The notes under the pieces were generated by a model, which searched no databases, was not told the origin of the DNA, and worked only from the letters and a program-made list of their open reading frames with translations. Both the position numbers and the translations under genes were made by a program. Positions 48,299 through 58,146 of a stretch of DNA of 64,000 nucleotides are shown here, one piece after another (position 1 is the first letter of the stretch; every line of letters starts with the position of its first letter). This DNA is from Janthinobacterium aquaticum (GTDB lineage Bacteria > Pseudomonadota > Gammaproteobacteria > Burkholderiales > Burkholderiaceae_D). The stretch lies in the NCBI RefSeq assembly GCF_009208565.1, contig NZ_WFLK01000019.1:1-64000 (forward strand), given 5' to 3'.

Positions 48299-49249
48299 AT
48301 GTCTGATATCGACCTCTTTCTGCAGGCTGCTACGCGCGAGAACACGCGAAAAAGCTATCAAAGCGCGCTCCGCGACTTTGAAGTGGAATGGGGTGGTTTT
48401 TTGCCGGCGACGCCGGATAGCGTGGCACGCTACCTGGCCGACCGTGCCGGCAAGCACGCTGTCAACACCCTGCGTCAGCGATTGGCCGCATTAGCCCAGT
48501 GGCATCTCGACCAGGGCTTTCCAGACCCAACCAAGGCACCGGTAGTACGCCAAGTCTTGCGCGGTATCCAGACGCTGCACCCCGCCCAGGAAAAGCGTGC
48601 AAAACCTTTCCAGATCGATCAACTCATGTTGGTCGATCACTGGTTGACTACCAACGCCGACGCCGCGCAATCCCAGGGAGAACTGGCCGCCGAGCTGCGG
48701 TACCGCCGCAACAAGGCATTGTTCCTGCTGGGTTTCTGGCGCGGGTTTCGCGGCGATGAGCTGACGCGCCTGCAGATCGAGCATGTCCACGTCACGCCAA
48801 GTGAAGGGATGACTTGCTTTTTGCCACGCACCAAAGGTGATCGCCAGCTCAAAGGCGGCAACTTCAAGGTGCCGTTGCTATCGCGCCTATGCCCTGTCAC
48901 CGCTTATGAGGAATGGATTGTTGCAGCGAGATTGACGGCTGGACCGGTGTTTCGTGCCATTGATCGCTGGGCCAACATCAGCGCTAACGGCCTAAACATC
49001 GATAGCCTGGTGCCGCTCCTGCGTAACATCCTGCAGGAAGCTGGCGTGGATGCGCCTGAGTTGTACAGTGCCCACTCGCTGCGCCGCGGCTTTGCCAGTT
49101 GGGCAACTGCGAATGGGTGGGATCTGAGAACGCTGATGGAGCATGTGGGCTGGAAAAATGCCCAGTCCGCCATGCGCTACATCGATCGGGAAGATCCCTT
49201 TAACCAGCGCCGCATCGAACAAAACCTGTATCCTCTTTATAGCAAGTAA
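48299..49249 (+). CDS. tnpS: TnpS-like tyrosine recombinase
   Basis: The 316-residue recombinase has all catalytic residues: R151 (GFRGDELTRL), K179 (RTKGDRQ), H259-x2-R262 (AHSLRRGFASW), W285 (HVGWKN) and Y294 (AMRYID). The N-terminal SAM-like domain spans about 1-90. In Tn4651-type transposons TnpS, helped by TnpT, resolves cointegrates. The transposon's own tnpA is not present next to it, so it may act on the two repeat copies in this plasmid. It precedes the copRS-like genes by about 150 bp. Confidence 0.88.
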   Translation: MSDIDLFLQAATRENTRKSYQSALRDFEVEWGGFLPATPDSVARYLADRAGKHAVNTLRQRLAALAQWHLDQGFPDPTKAPVVRQVLRGIQTLHPAQEKRAKPFQIDQLMLVDHWLTTNADAAQSQGELAAELRYRRNKALFLLGFWRGFRGDELTRLQIEHVHVTPSEGMTCFLPRTKGDRQLKGGNFKVPLLSRLCPVTAYEEWIVAARLTAGPVFRAIDRWANISANGLNIDSLVPLLRNILQEAGVDAPELYSAHSLRRGFASWATANGWDLRTLMEHVGWKNAQSAMRYIDREDPFNQRRIEQNLYPLYSK

Positions 49250-49278
49250 TTAAACAGCTGCAGGTGGACCTTTAATTC

Positions 49279-49293
49279 TGACAAGATTGTAAT
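49279..49293. promoter_or_regulatory. Candidate CopR-type binding site
   Basis: TGACAAGATTGTAAT, 113 bp before the response-regulator start, resembles the CusR/CopR half-site pattern TGACA...TGTAAT. A related sequence with two TGTAATG half-sites lies at 57222-57239 before the CzcE-like gene. Confidence 0.4.
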
Positions 49294-49405
49294 CCTGGCG
49301 TTAGACGATTGTCATCTTTCCAAGGTAGACTGAAGACAGAGACCGATGGCGATCTTCACCATCCGCATAACGTGGACACAGCAGTTGAACTAGTGGAAAA
49401 GTGAC

Positions 49406-50077
49406 ATGCGATTATTAGTGGTTGAGGACGAGCAAAAGGCGGGCGAATATATTCAGAAAGGTCTGAGTGAGTCTGGTTTTGTTGTTGACTTGGCGAGAAC
49501 TGGGCCCGACGGACTTCACGCTGCCACTACTGCCCATTACGACCTGATCGTGCTTGACGTCATGCTTCCGGGCTTAGACGGTTGGCAAATCATCGCTGAG
49601 TTGCGCAAAACGGTTGATACGCCGGTGCTATTTCTTACCGCACGGGATGGGCTCGATGACCGCATCAAAGGTCTGGAGCTTGGTGCGGATGATTACTTAG
49701 TTAAGCCATTCGCTTTCGTTGAGTTGCTTGTTCGTATTCGAACGTTGTTGCGCCGAGGGCCGATCAGAGAAGCTGATATTTTTCAGATTGCCGATCTGGA
49801 ACTAGACATTCCCAAGCGAAGAGTCATACGGGCTGGGGTTCGGATTGATTTGACTGCGAAAGAATTTGCACTTTTGCATCTGCTATCCAAGCGGGTCGGA
49901 CAGGTTTTGTCCCGGCCGTTAATTGCATCGCAAGTCTGGGACATGAATTTTGATAGCGACACGAACGTGGTGGATGTCGCGGTACGCCGTCTACGGGCAA
50001 AAATTGACGACCCCTTCGAAGTCAAACTGATCCATACGATTCGGAGTATGGGCTATGTATTAGAAGATAGACAATGA
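49406..50077 (+). CDS. copR: CopR/CusR-like response regulator
   Basis: The 223-residue OmpR-type regulator has a receiver domain with phospho-acceptor D51 ([14 protein letters not shown]), Thr in FLTARD and Lys in YLVKPF, then a winged-helix DNA-binding domain (about 125-220, with [23 protein letters not shown] and [17 protein letters not shown]). The high similarity in layout to heavy-metal regulators (CusR, CopR, IrlR) and the copper genes nearby suggest copper sensing. Its stop overlaps the kinase start by 4 bp. It probably activates the copper cluster at 57.3-63.9 kb. Confidence 0.9.
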   Translation: MRLLVVEDEQKAGEYIQKGLSESGFVVDLARTGPDGLHAATTAHYDLIVLDVMLPGLDGWQIIAELRKTVDTPVLFLTARDGLDDRIKGLELGADDYLVKPFAFVELLVRIRTLLRRGPIREADIFQIADLELDIPKRRVIRAGVRIDLTAKEFALLHLLSKRVGQVLSRPLIASQVWDMNFDSDTNVVDVAVRRLRAKIDDPFEVKLIHTIRSMGYVLEDRQ

Positions 50078-51501
50078 AGGCCAAGAACTGGTCTCTCACC
50101 ACGCAGCTGGGGGCGCTCTTCGCCTGCATCTCGGTAATTGTATTTTCGGCCTTAGGCATCTATCTCTATCAAGCTCTCGCGGTGCAGCTCCAAGCACGGG
50201 ATGATGCAGACCTTGTCGACCGTATTGTGTTCATCAGACATATGCTTGAGGAGACACCGAGTGTAGAGTCGATTCGTGTGGATCCGCACCGTTTTTTAGA
50301 TGCTGTCGATTTGCATGGCGGCTTTTTGCTCGTTATGCAGGCACAAGACGGTGAAGAATTAACCCGCAATACCCGTGACCGTTCATTCATGCATGCCAGC
50401 GGGGCTGTGCCGGTAGAGACGATGCCAGAGCCATCTCACGTACGTGCTGCACTAGGGCATAGCGAACCCAACCTAAGAGTTATTGCTGCGCTGGGTACCG
50501 TTGGTTCGACAGGTTCCGTGGTGAAAATCACGCTCGCCAGAAGCGAAGAGAGCCGCGCAGCTGTTCTATCTGCATACAAGTTAAAAGTGCTTGCATCGGG
50601 CTTCTTTGGTGCGGTGCTAACAGCCCTACTGGGGTTTCTACTAGTACGTCGCGCGTTGCACAAAGTAAAGCTCATCGCGCAGCAAGCTCAGCAAGTCAGT
50701 GCGCACAATTTGGAAGTGCGCTTGCATGCAAAATCAGCACCGAAGGAAATCCAGATACTGGCTGATTCGTTCAATGAGGTGCTTGACCGCCTGCAAAATA
50801 GCTTTAATAACCTTTCCCAGTTTGCAGATGACTTGGCACACGATTTGCGTACGCCTCTCAACAATCTGATGGTTCAAACAGAAGTTGCCCTGTCTCAGCC
50901 CAGATCATCCGATGAATATCAAAACCTGCTTTCATCTAACTACGAGGAGTTTGGCCGTCTAGCTAGAATGGTGGAAAGCATATTATTTTTGGCGCGGGCT
51001 GACCATGACCAAGTTTCGCTAGCAACTGAGCAGCTTGATATGGATGTTGAGCTGACGCGAATCGCCGAGTATTTTGAAGGGCCGGCATCCGACGCAGGGA
51101 TATCATTCATCGTCATCGCCTCAGGTAAAGTGCTTGCTGATGGGCACCTGCTTCGCCGCGCGGTGAGTAACCTTGTATCGAACGCTCTTCGGTACACGCC
51201 GAAGGGCGAAATTATCTTGCTCAAGGCGATAGAGGACGACGACGGGGCCGTAGTTTCTGTTTCCAATCCTGGCCCAGGCATCGCGCAGGAACACCTGTCG
51301 CGGTTGTTTGACCGGTTCTACCGTTCCGATAAATCGAGGGCCAGTACGTCAGCCTCCGCTGGATTGGGTCTTTCAATCGTCAAATCCATCATGGCGCTTC
51401 ACCATGGCCGAGCCAGTGTCACGAGTGAGCTTGATGGAGTTACCCAATTCACGCTATTTTTTCCTGGCACGACAGCATCGAACGAAACAGTTAAGCGCTG
51501 A
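50074..51501 (+). CDS. copS: CopS/CusS-like heavy-metal sensor histidine kinase
   Basis: The 475-residue kinase has TM1 (about 12-35), a periplasmic sensor of about 135 residues, TM2 ([22 protein letters not shown]), HAMP, a HisKA domain with the phospho-His in [12 protein letters not shown], and an HATPase domain with N box [11 protein letters not shown] and G boxes NPGPGI and [15 protein letters not shown] overlap with copR. The layout is that of CusS/CopS/IrlS kinases, which sense periplasmic Cu(I)/Ag(I). Metal specificity is inferred from the cargo genes. Confidence 0.92.
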   Translation: MKAKNWSLTTQLGALFACISVIVFSALGIYLYQALAVQLQARDDADLVDRIVFIRHMLEETPSVESIRVDPHRFLDAVDLHGGFLLVMQAQDGEELTRNTRDRSFMHASGAVPVETMPEPSHVRAALGHSEPNLRVIAALGTVGSTGSVVKITLARSEESRAAVLSAYKLKVLASGFFGAVLTALLGFLLVRRALHKVKLIAQQAQQVSAHNLEVRLHAKSAPKEIQILADSFNEVLDRLQNSFNNLSQFADDLAHDLRTPLNNLMVQTEVALSQPRSSDEYQNLLSSNYEEFGRLARMVESILFLARADHDQVSLATEQLDMDVELTRIAEYFEGPASDAGISFIVIASGKVLADGHLLRRAVSNLVSNALRYTPKGEIILLKAIEDDDGAVVSVSNPGPGIAQEHLSRLFDRFYRSDKSRASTSASAGLGLSIVKSIMALHHGRASVTSELDGVTQFTLFFPGTTASNETVKR

Positions 51502-51543
51502 AAATGGATTTTTGAGGACAGAAATCTTGTGCTCAGCGGTTAA

Positions 51544-52029
51544 CTAAGCAAGCTGCAGCTCCCAGTATCCGACATCAATCCACTGATCAAATTTACAGCC
51601 AACCCGCTTGAACATGGCCACCTTCTCAAATCCTAGGCGCTCGTGCAAAGCAACGCTAGATTCATTGGGCTGCGCAATGCCACCAATGACCACTTGCAGT
51701 TGGCGGTGCCGGAGCTCCTCGATCAGGGTACTGTAAAGCTGTCGACCGATGCCCTGACCGACTCCATCGTGCGCCACGTACACCGTTGACTCGACCGAAA
51801 AACGATAGGCGCTCCGGGCACGCCAGGGCGTTGCGTAGGCGTAACCTAGTATTTGACCATCGCGTTCAAAGACGTACCACGGCAACTGCGCACCCACAGA
51901 AGCGATGCGCTGGGCCATCTCATCGATGGCGACCATCTGCTCTTCAAACGTGATGGTGGAGCTGCTGACGTAATGGTTGTATATCGTGGCGATCGCAGCA
52001 GCATCGGCGGTAGTGGCAAGTCGAATCAT
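51544..52029 (-). CDS. arsN: ArsN1-like GNAT N-acetyltransferase
   Basis: From MIRLATTADAAAIATIYNHYV the protein has 161 residues, close to phosphinothricin N-acetyltransferases. Blocks include STITFEEQMVAIDEMAQRI, acetyl-CoA-binding VGQGIGRQLYSTLIEEL, and NESSVALHERLGFEKVAMFKRVGCKFDQWIDVGYWELQL. ArsN1 proteins in ars operons acetylate arsinothricin (and phosphinothricin), an arsenic antibiotic. It is last in the arsenic operon, 103 bp after the FMN reductase gene. Longer frame starts (52092) lack similarity. Context makes the ArsN call likely, though a plain PAT is possible. Confidence 0.8.
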   Translation of the reverse strand: MIRLATTADAAAIATIYNHYVSSSTITFEEQMVAIDEMAQRIASVGAQLPWYVFERDGQILGYAYATPWRARSAYRFSVESTVYVAHDGVGQGIGRQLYSTLIEELRHRQLQVVIGGIAQPNESSVALHERLGFEKVAMFKRVGCKFDQWIDVGYWELQLA

Positions 52030-52132
52030 CAGCGGGATCCAAATAGACGTGAAATGGCAGGAAGGAGCACGGCCGCAAACTACGCACGGCACCCTAAAGT
52101 ATCATTCTAGCAATAATCCATCCTATGTGGCT

Positions 52133-52792
52133 TCACGGCGCATTGCGTTGAGTAGGATCGCGCAGAAAAGCTGGTGAAGGCCCTGTGCCTCCCGAGCGGG
52201 CCCGCTCCCGTCCTGCGGCCTCTGCCCACCAGATCAACTGGGAAAAGGTGCGTTCGATATAGGAAACCCAACGCGTACTGTCGACTTCAGGTGCAAAGCT
52301 GCCATCGGCAGCAAAAACAGTATGTGCTGTCGGAATATGGATCATGGCCGACACCGGCAAACAGCCCAGCTCGGACAGAAAAGCGCGCATACCCACCGCC
52401 GCCCGCACACCACCCCACTGGCCCGCCGAATAAGTGACGATGGCGCTGGGCTTGAAGGCAAACAAAGAACTGCCAAAGTGGTTCAGTAAATGCATCAGTG
52501 CCGGACTCATTGAATGATTGTATTCAGAACTGACCATCACATACCCATCGGCGCTGGCAATCTCACTGGCCAGTTGCTCCAACGGCAAGGGCGCGCGCCC
52601 CTGCGCATAGGAAAAGTGTGGCTTGAACACGTCACCTAGCTCGTAATCGAGCGGATCGATGAGCACCACATTGTGGCCATCATGGCGGCACTGCGCCACG
52701 ATGGCCTTGGCGACCCGTTCGCCCACGCGCGCAGGCAGGGGCGGTGTGCTGGTGCGAATAGAACCGAGAAACACCAGAATTTTCATCTTCAT
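52133..52792 (-). CDS. NADPH-dependent FMN reductase-family protein
   Basis: The 219-residue flavodoxin-like protein has KILVFLGSIRTSTPPL (phosphate loop GSxRxxS/T type) and SSEYNHSMSPALMHLLNHFG, the signature of the FMN_red family. A ribosome site GAAAGGG precedes MKMKILV; an ATG 6 codons upstream exists. It is one gene downstream of arsH, which belongs to the same fold. It may supply reduced flavin or reduce an organoarsenical or quinone. Its role in arsenic resistance is not established. Confidence 0.82.
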   Translation of the reverse strand: MKMKILVFLGSIRTSTPPLPARVGERVAKAIVAQCRHDGHNVVLIDPLDYELGDVFKPHFSYAQGRAPLPLEQLASEIASADGYVMVSSEYNHSMSPALMHLLNHFGSSLFAFKPSAIVTYSAGQWGGVRAAVGMRAFLSELGCLPVSAMIHIPTAHTVFAADGSFAPEVDSTRWVSYIERTFSQLIWWAEAAGRERARSGGTGPSPAFLRDPTQRNAP

Positions 52793-52869
52793 CTTACCCT
52801 TTCCAGCCAAAACCTCGGCTAGGTCATCGTGCAGTGAAAACCCGGCGAACGGGCCAACATGAAAACAGC

Positions 52870-53613
52870 CTATTTGCTTGGCGTCTCGTGATTCATGGCC
52901 GCTTCGGCGAGGGCGCGTACTTCGGCCGGCATGGATTCCTTGCGCTCGCTATAGCGGCTGGTCAGGTAATCCGAGCGATCGCGCACCACCAGGGTGAATT
53001 TATACAATTCCTCCATGACGTCGACCAGGCGGTCGTAATATGGCGACGGCTTCATGCGGTCGTTTTCGTCGAACTCCTGGTATGCCTTGGCAACGGACGA
53101 CTGGTTCGGAATGGTCACCATGCGCATCCAGCGGCCCAGCACGCGCAAGCCGTTGACGGCGTTGAACGATTGCGAGCCGCCCGACACTTGCATCACCGCA
53201 AGGGTCCGCCCCTGCGTCGGACGCACGCTGCCCATTTCCAGCGGCAGCCAGTCAATTTGTGACTTGAACACACCTGTCACAGCGCCATGGCGTTCCGGAC
53301 TGCACCAAACCTGGCCTTCCGACCAGAGCGACAGCTCGCGCAGCTCCTGCACCTTGGGATGGTCAGGGCTGACGCTGTCGACCATGGGCAAGCCATGCGG
53401 GTCGAAAACCCGCGTCTCGGCGCCAAAATTCTGCAGCAGCCGCTCCGCCTCCAGAGTCAGCAAGCGGCTGAACGAGCGTTCACGTAGCGAGCCGTACAGC
53501 AAGAGCATGCGCGGCGGATGCGTTGCCACCGTCGCTGGCATAAGTTTATCAACCGTCGGCGTATCGAGGTGCGCAGCACTGATATTGGGCAAGTCCTTGA
53601 CTGGCTTATACAT
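52870..53613 (-). CDS. arsH: ArsH organoarsenical oxidase
   Basis: The 247-residue flavoprotein reads [25 protein letters not shown] (FMN phosphate loop), [52 protein letters not shown] and [15 protein letters not shown], all typical of ArsH. It oxidises trivalent methylated or aromatic arsenicals with NADPH and FMN. The start MYKPVKDLP overlaps the end of the glutaredoxin-type arsC by 8 bp, implying coupled translation; the longer frame to 53739 is antisense-like sequence of arsC. Confidence 0.93.
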   Translation of the reverse strand: MYKPVKDLPNISAAHLDTPTVDKLMPATVATHPPRMLLLYGSLRERSFSRLLTLEAERLLQNFGAETRVFDPHGLPMVDSVSPDHPKVQELRELSLWSEGQVWCSPERHGAVTGVFKSQIDWLPLEMGSVRPTQGRTLAVMQVSGGSQSFNAVNGLRVLGRWMRMVTIPNQSSVAKAYQEFDENDRMKPSPYYDRLVDVMEELYKFTLVVRDRSDYLTSRYSERKESMPAEVRALAEAAMNHETPSK

Positions 53614-54037
53614 GGGGCACCACCCGCTTTCCTTGCGCATCGATGACCGCCTCGCCGTCTTCTTTGGCAAACGTGCCCAGTTGCGGCAAGGGCAGAACGT
53701 CAAGCACCAACTCCGATGGGCGGCATAGGCGCACGCCAAGCGGCGTGACCACGAACGGACGATTGATAAGGATGGGATGGGCCAGCATGGCGTCCAACAG
53801 TGCCTCGTCGCTGATTTGGGCCTGGTCGAGACCCAGTTCCAGGTACGGCGTACCTTTCTGGCGAATGGCCTCGCGCACGCTCAAGCCAGCACGGGCAATC
53901 AAATCGACCAGGGTCTCGCGCATTGGCGGTTGCTGCAGGTATTCGATGACCTGCGGCTCAGTGCCAGTATTGCGGATTAACGCCAGGGTGTTGCGCGAAG
54001 TGCCACAGGCCGGGTTGTGATAAATAGTGATATCCAT
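53606..54037 (-). CDS. arsC: Glutaredoxin-dependent arsenate reductase
   Basis: The 143-residue protein matches the plasmid R773-type ArsC: catalytic Cys in [19 protein letters not shown], and the arginines in the [21 protein letters not shown] block. It reduces As(V) to As(III) using glutathione and glutaredoxin in the cytoplasm; the product leaves through ArsB. It lies between arsB (15-bp gap) and arsH (8-bp overlap). It is mechanistically unrelated to the two other arsenate reductases upstream. Confidence 0.95.
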   Translation of the reverse strand: MDITIYHNPACGTSRNTLALIRNTGTEPQVIEYLQQPPMRETLVDLIARAGLSVREAIRQKGTPYLELGLDQAQISDEALLDAMLAHPILINRPFVVTPLGVRLCRPSELVLDVLPLPQLGTFAKEDGEAVIDAQGKRVVPHV

Positions 54038-54051
54038 AATAAATCCTTTCC

Positions 54052-55335
54052 TTAATAACTGAGGCGCAGTGCCAGCGCCGCCAGGGTCACCAGCAACACA
54101 GGCAAGGTGAGGACGATGCCGACGCGGAAGTAATAACCCCAGGAGATGTGAATCTTCTTACTGTCGAGGACATGCAGCCACAACAGGGTCGCCAGGCTGC
54201 CGATAGGGGTAATTTTCGGCCCCAGGTCACTGCCAATGACATTGGCATAAATCATCGCCTCGCGAACGGCGCCCTGCGCTGAGGTAGGATCGATCGACAA
54301 GGCCCCGATTAGCACCGTCGGCATATTGTTCATGATCGAGGACAGGACGGCCGTCAGCACGCCTGTGCCCATGGCCGCGCCCCATACGCCATATTGGGCA
54401 AAGTAATTGAGTACGCCAGTCAGGTAGCCGGTCAGGCCCGCGTTGCGCAGGCCATATACGACCAGATACATGCCCAGAGAAAAAACAACGATCTGCCATG
54501 GTGCATTGCGAATGACTTCGCGCGTGGGTATCACATGGCCTTTAGCGGCGACAGCCAGCAACAGAGCGGCGCCAACGGCGGCCACGGCACTGATCGGCAC
54601 GCCCAGGCTCTCAAGCCAGAAAAAGCCGATCAGCAGCAGCGCCAGGACCAGCCAGCCGGCCTTGAAGGTCGCCATGTCGCGGATCGCGGCGCCGGGGCGT
54701 TTGAGCTGGGAGACGTCATAGTCTTGCGGGATGTCCTTGCGGAAAAACCACATCAGTGCAAGCAGGGTCGCTATCACTGCCACCGCGTTGACCGGCACCA
54801 TCACGGCCGCATACTCGGCAAAGCCGATCTTGAAATAGTCGGCCGAAACGATATTGACCAGGTTCGACACCACCAGCGGCAGGCTGGCCGTGTCGGCGAT
54901 AAAGCCGGCCGCCATCACGAAGGCCAACGTAGCTTTGGCTGAAAACTTCAGTTCGAGCAACATGGCGATCACGATAGGCGTCAGTATCAGCGCCGCACCA
55001 TCGTTGGCAAACAACGCAGCGACAGCGGCGCCCAGCAGGACCAGCAAGACAAACAACTTGCGGCCGCTACCACCTCCCCAGCGTGCCACGTGCAGCGCGG
55101 CCCACTCGAAGAAACCGGCCTTGTCGAGCAGCAGGCTGATGATGATGACGGCGATAAACGTGCCGGTTGCATTCCAGACGATGTGCCAGACGACGGGCAT
55201 GTCCGACAACTGGATGACACCAGCCAGCAGCGCGACGCCAGCGCCGATGGCCGCGCTCCAGCCAATACCCAAGCCACGCGGCTGCCAGATAACCAGTACC
55301 AGAGTCGCCAAGAAAATCAGGAAAGCAGTCAACAT
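54052..55335 (-). CDS. arsB: ArsB arsenite efflux antiporter
   Basis: The 427-residue inner-membrane protein has about 12 hydrophobic segments and the ArsB blocks [62 protein letters not shown] and [25 protein letters not shown]. It expels arsenite (and antimonite) with the proton gradient. Length equals that of R773 ArsB (429). No arsA gene follows, so it works alone. It overlaps the preceding arsC by 7 bp. Confidence 0.96.
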   Translation of the reverse strand: MLTAFLIFLATLVLVIWQPRGLGIGWSAAIGAGVALLAGVIQLSDMPVVWHIVWNATGTFIAVIIISLLLDKAGFFEWAALHVARWGGGSGRKLFVLLVLLGAAVAALFANDGAALILTPIVIAMLLELKFSAKATLAFVMAAGFIADTASLPLVVSNLVNIVSADYFKIGFAEYAAVMVPVNAVAVIATLLALMWFFRKDIPQDYDVSQLKRPGAAIRDMATFKAGWLVLALLLIGFFWLESLGVPISAVAAVGAALLLAVAAKGHVIPTREVIRNAPWQIVVFSLGMYLVVYGLRNAGLTGYLTGVLNYFAQYGVWGAAMGTGVLTAVLSSIMNNMPTVLIGALSIDPTSAQGAVREAMIYANVIGSDLGPKITPIGSLATLLWLHVLDSKKIHISWGYYFRVGIVLTLPVLLVTLAALALRLSY

Positions 55336-55838
55336 ACGAGCGCCTCCTTGGGGGCAGCCGGGGCAAAGACACTAGAAATGTTGTCGAGTTCAGCTTTCAG
55401 GCGTACAGGGTCATGCTGCAGCTGCTCTAGCGGCAAGGCGAAGAAAGCCTCGATGCGTGCGCGCAGAATGCCATACGTCACCCGGAAAGCAGCGTCCTTT
55501 TCTGCGTCCGTCCCCGTGACATGGCCGGGATCGTCTACACCCCAGTGGCTACGAAGCACTGGGCCCAGGTAGGCCGGGCACGTCTCGCCAGCGGCGCTGG
55601 CACACACGGTGATGACGATATCGGGCACGGAAGGCAGAGCGTCCCAGGACTTGCTGTAATACCCCAGGGTCGATATCTGCTCGTTGGCCAGCAACGCCAG
55701 TGCTCCTGGGTGCAGCGCCCCGGCCGGATGACTGCCTGCGCTCAGCGCATGCCAGCCTGCCGGCGCCAGATGATTGAAAGTCGCTTCTGCCAGGATGGAT
55801 CGGCAAGAGTTGCCGGTACACAAAAAAAGAACGTTCAT
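55329..55838 (-). CDS. arsC: LMW-phosphatase-type arsenate reductase (second)
   Basis: The 169-residue protein has the P-loop C-x5-R in [15 protein letters not shown] and the segment [29 protein letters not shown], typical of thioredoxin- or mycothiol-independent ArsC of this class. The start MNVLFLC is chosen over longer frames. The extra cysteines (TVC, ETC) could form the disulfide relay with thioredoxin. It overlaps arsB and differs clearly from the paralogue just upstream. Confidence 0.92.
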   Translation of the reverse strand: MNVLFLCTGNSCRSILAEATFNHLAPAGWHALSAGSHPAGALHPGALALLANEQISTLGYYSKSWDALPSVPDIVITVCASAAGETCPAYLGPVLRSHWGVDDPGHVTGTDAEKDAAFRVTYGILRARIEAFFALPLEQLQHDPVRLKAELDNISSVFAPAAPKEALVC

Positions 55839-55907
55839 GAAATTATCGCAAAATAGTGAAAAGTAAGGCATGCCCGTTATCAACAGGCATGCCGGGGCGC
55901 TCGCCTA

Positions 55908-56408
55908 CTAGACGGCGCTTTGTCCAATTGCCTTGATCTCGTGCTGGATCGCGTTTTTTTCGAGCATGTGCAGCGGCAAACTGACGAAAACGTTCATCCG
56001 GGTCATGATCTGCCGGAACACCTTATGGAATACCTCGCGCTTTTCTGCGTCGGTGCCAGTAGCTGCAGCCGGATCTTCGAATCCCCAGTGCGCCGAAAGC
56101 GGATGACCTGGCCAGTATGGGCAGACTTCGCCGGCGGCGTTGTCGCACACAGTAATGATGAAGTCCATGTGTGGTGCGTCTGGAGTACCGAATTCATCCC
56201 AGCTCTTGCTGCGCAGTTTATCGAGCGGATAGCCGGTCGCTTCAATTTGCTCGATGGCGAATGGGTTGACGCTGCCGCCCGGGTGGCTGCCAGCCGAAAA
56301 GCCACGGAAGCGGCCCTTGCCCATGGTGGAGACCAGCGCCTCGGCCATCACGCTACGGGCTGAGTTGCCGGTACAGAGAAACAACACGTTGTACACTTTG
56401 TCGGTCAT
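55908..56408 (-). CDS. arsC: LMW-phosphatase-type arsenate reductase (first)
   Basis: The 166-residue protein has the P-loop in FLCTGNSARSVMAEALV, then SWDEFGTPDAPHMDFIITVCDNAAGEVCPYWPGHPLSAHWGFEDPAAATG. It is a paralogue of the following arsC but lacks its CRS cysteine. Proteins of this set are often ArsC-like partners placed between arsR and arsB in proteobacteria. It starts at MTDKVYN, 57 bp after the arsR stop. Activity on arsenate is inferred. Confidence 0.9.
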   Translation of the reverse strand: MTDKVYNVLFLCTGNSARSVMAEALVSTMGKGRFRGFSAGSHPGGSVNPFAIEQIEATGYPLDKLRSKSWDEFGTPDAPHMDFIITVCDNAAGEVCPYWPGHPLSAHWGFEDPAAATGTDAEKREVFHKVFRQIMTRMNVFVSLPLHMLEKNAIQHEIKAIGQSAV

Positions 56409-56465
56409 GACGAATCCTTTAATCACTGCGTTGGTTGGGGGGCGATTCAATTTGTACGTTTGGAT

Positions 56466-56792
56466 TCATGCGGCATCACAGGCTGCGCCTTGCGCAGTAG
56501 TGCAAGGCGCGCCGCCGCAGCAGTTTTCGGTCAAAAAGCCGATCAGGGCATTCATGCTGTCGATATGCGCGGCGTAGATGACAAAGCGTCCATCTTGGCG
56601 CGGCACGATCAGGTCCGCGTGCACCAGTTCCTTCAAGTGAAATGACAGGGAAGATGGCGGGATGCCCAGCTGTTCGGCAATCTTCGTTGCCGCCATCCCT
56701 TGCGGTCCGGTCTGGACAAGCAAGCGAAAGATGGCCAGGCGTGACTCCTGTGCCAGTGCCGCCAACGCAGCGATGACATTTTTAGTTTCCAT
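56466..56792 (-). CDS. arsR: ArsR-family arsenite-responsive repressor
   Basis: The 108-residue SmtB/ArsR winged helix (METKNVIAALAALAQESRLAIFRLL, TKIAEQLGIPPSSLSFHLKELVHADLI, QDGRFVIYAA) lacks the classical ELCVCDL metal site in helix 3. Instead, cysteines lie near the C-terminus (ENCCGGAPC and AAC), as in AfArsR-type repressors that bind As(III) there. It is the first gene of the operon, behind a palindromic operator. Confidence 0.93.
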   Translation of the reverse strand: METKNVIAALAALAQESRLAIFRLLVQTGPQGMAATKIAEQLGIPPSSLSFHLKELVHADLIVPRQDGRFVIYAAHIDSMNALIGFLTENCCGGAPCTTAQGAACDAA

Positions 56793-56804
56793 GTGCACTC
56801 CTTT

Positions 56805-56842
56805 TAATTTCATATTTCTATAATAATCGAATTATGAAATTA
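56805..56842. promoter_or_regulatory. ArsR operator
   Basis: TAATTTCATA (56805-56814) and TATGAAATTA (56833-56842) form perfect 10-bp arms 13-50 bp before the arsR start. The spacing and AT-rich form match ArsR operators. Confidence 0.75.
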
Positions 56843-57333
56843 ATGTAAACCTATTTTTATGCGCGGCTATCGATTCACCTTGGTACGGAACTCTTGACGT
56901 CCTGGTCTTCTCCAGACGTATCGACATACCAATTAGCTGAATCTTCGTACTCAGTGGCAGAGGTGTGCGTCTCTCAGCACGTTGGAAACTCTGGTATCGC
57001 ATGTATCTGGCGACAAACGACTTATCGAGAGGTAATAAGCTGCTCAATCAAATGGCGGTACTGCTAGCGCTTAAAGCGAATGCTTGGCGGCCGCAACGAC
57101 GGCATGCCTATCTTCACACTCGACCTACTCTTGATAAACCATTGCTGCGCCTAGCATGTTGCCGCAAGAAAGTCGCGGTTCCACTTCGAACCTGCTACCT
57201 TAATCAAATTATCAAGGTTTCTGTAATGAAAATGTAATGTTTCAGTCATTCGGGTGTGCGGGTCCCCTACGTAGAATAGCTTCATCGGATCCGCAACTTC
57301 ATTCACCCGCACCTGAAAAATAAGGACATTCCA
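56843..57333. other. Divergent intergenic region between ars and copper genes
   Basis: No supportable gene; a 90-codon plus-strand frame (56965-57237) has no similarity and poor codon use. The right part holds CTGTAATGAAAATGTAATG (57221-57239), two TGTAATG half-sites 11 bp apart, a candidate CopR site for the CzcE-like gene. Confidence 0.45.
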
Positions 57334-57678
57334 ATGAAATCCATCAAAGCCAACATCGTCGCCGTTTTTGCTGTCATCGCTCTCAGCCCGCTTGCCGCGA
57401 TGGCACACCAAGGCGAAATGCACTCGAATCCAGCGTTTGGCAGTGCTGCTCCGGCGCCGGCCGCCACGCGCACTATCACGATTTCATCGACTACGAAGTA
57501 TGTGAATGTCGCCCAGGGCGACGTCGTCAAGTTTGATGTGGATGGTAAGACGTTCACTTGGCAGTTCGATACGCTACGAGCCAATTCGAGCTTTGACTTT
57601 TCGGCAATTGCGCCGTCTGGCGTGAATACCCACGGCGTACGTGTGTACGTGGCACCTAACCCGACCTACGCCAACTAA
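57334..57678 (+). CDS. CzcE-like periplasmic copper-binding protein
   Basis: The 114-residue protein has a signal peptide (VAVFAVIALSPLAAMA), a mature start HQGEMH that could bind Cu(II), and the CzcE core TRTITISSTTKYVNVAQGDVVKFDVDGKTFTWQFDTL to GVRVYVAPNPTYAN. CzcE proteins bind copper in the periplasm and change form with metal. It is monocistronic by spacing and may be under the two-component system through the TGTAAT sites upstream. Confidence 0.85.
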   Translation: MKSIKANIVAVFAVIALSPLAAMAHQGEMHSNPAFGSAAPAPAATRTITISSTTKYVNVAQGDVVKFDVDGKTFTWQFDTLRANSSFDFSAIAPSGVNTHGVRVYVAPNPTYAN

Positions 57679-57717
57679 TTACATGTACGCCCGCCAGTGT
57701 ACTGCTGGCTCATGAAG

Positions 57718-58146
57718 TTATTGAGATTTGCGGGACGACCAGTGCAGATGAAAGATGACCCATTGATCGCCCTGTTTTTCGAGCAAAGCTGTTTCCGTGC
57801 CGAATAAGTGCACATTTTTGCCCTGGAATTGTCCTGTGGTCTCTGTTTCCTGCATCACGACGGCCAGGTTTCCATCAATACGTTCGTTTTGTTTTAGGAC
57901 TTTGCTTTTAGTGGCCTTAGCAAAGGCGGTATCGGCTGGCAGGTGATGGCCAGCGTATTCATCACGTGAACGCTCAACATGCCCAGATTCGTAAATTTTA
58001 ATTTCAGGGCTAAGCAAAGTGCTCGCCTGCTCGGATATTCCGCTGGCGAGCGCTTCGTGAAATGCAGCAACAGTTTCAGTTGGTGTGGCGGCGTATAGGG
58101 GAAGACTGAATACGGAAATAGCGATCAGGGAAGTAAGTTGGCGCAC
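57718..58146 (-). CDS. SnoaL/NTF2-like exported protein
   Basis: The 142-residue protein has a signal peptide (SLIAISVFSLPLYA) and an NTF2-like fold pattern (TETVAAFHEALASGISEQASTLLSPEIKIYESGHVERSRDEYAGHHL ... TALLEKQGDQWVIFHLHWSSR). Proteins of this type occur in copper clusters of Burkholderiales, but their job is unknown. It converges with the CzcE-like gene. No metal motif beyond two histidines is visible. Confidence 0.75.
   Translation of the reverse strand: MRQLTSLIAISVFSLPLYAATPTETVAAFHEALASGISEQASTLLSPEIKIYESGHVERSRDEYAGHHLPADTAFAKATKSKVLKQNERIDGNLAVVMQETETTGQFQGKNVHLFGTETALLEKQGDQWVIFHLHWSSRKSQ

Noticed and set aside
56965..57237. 90-codon frame between ars and copper genes
   Set aside because: No similarity, no ribosome site, and it runs through the likely CzcE-like promoter.
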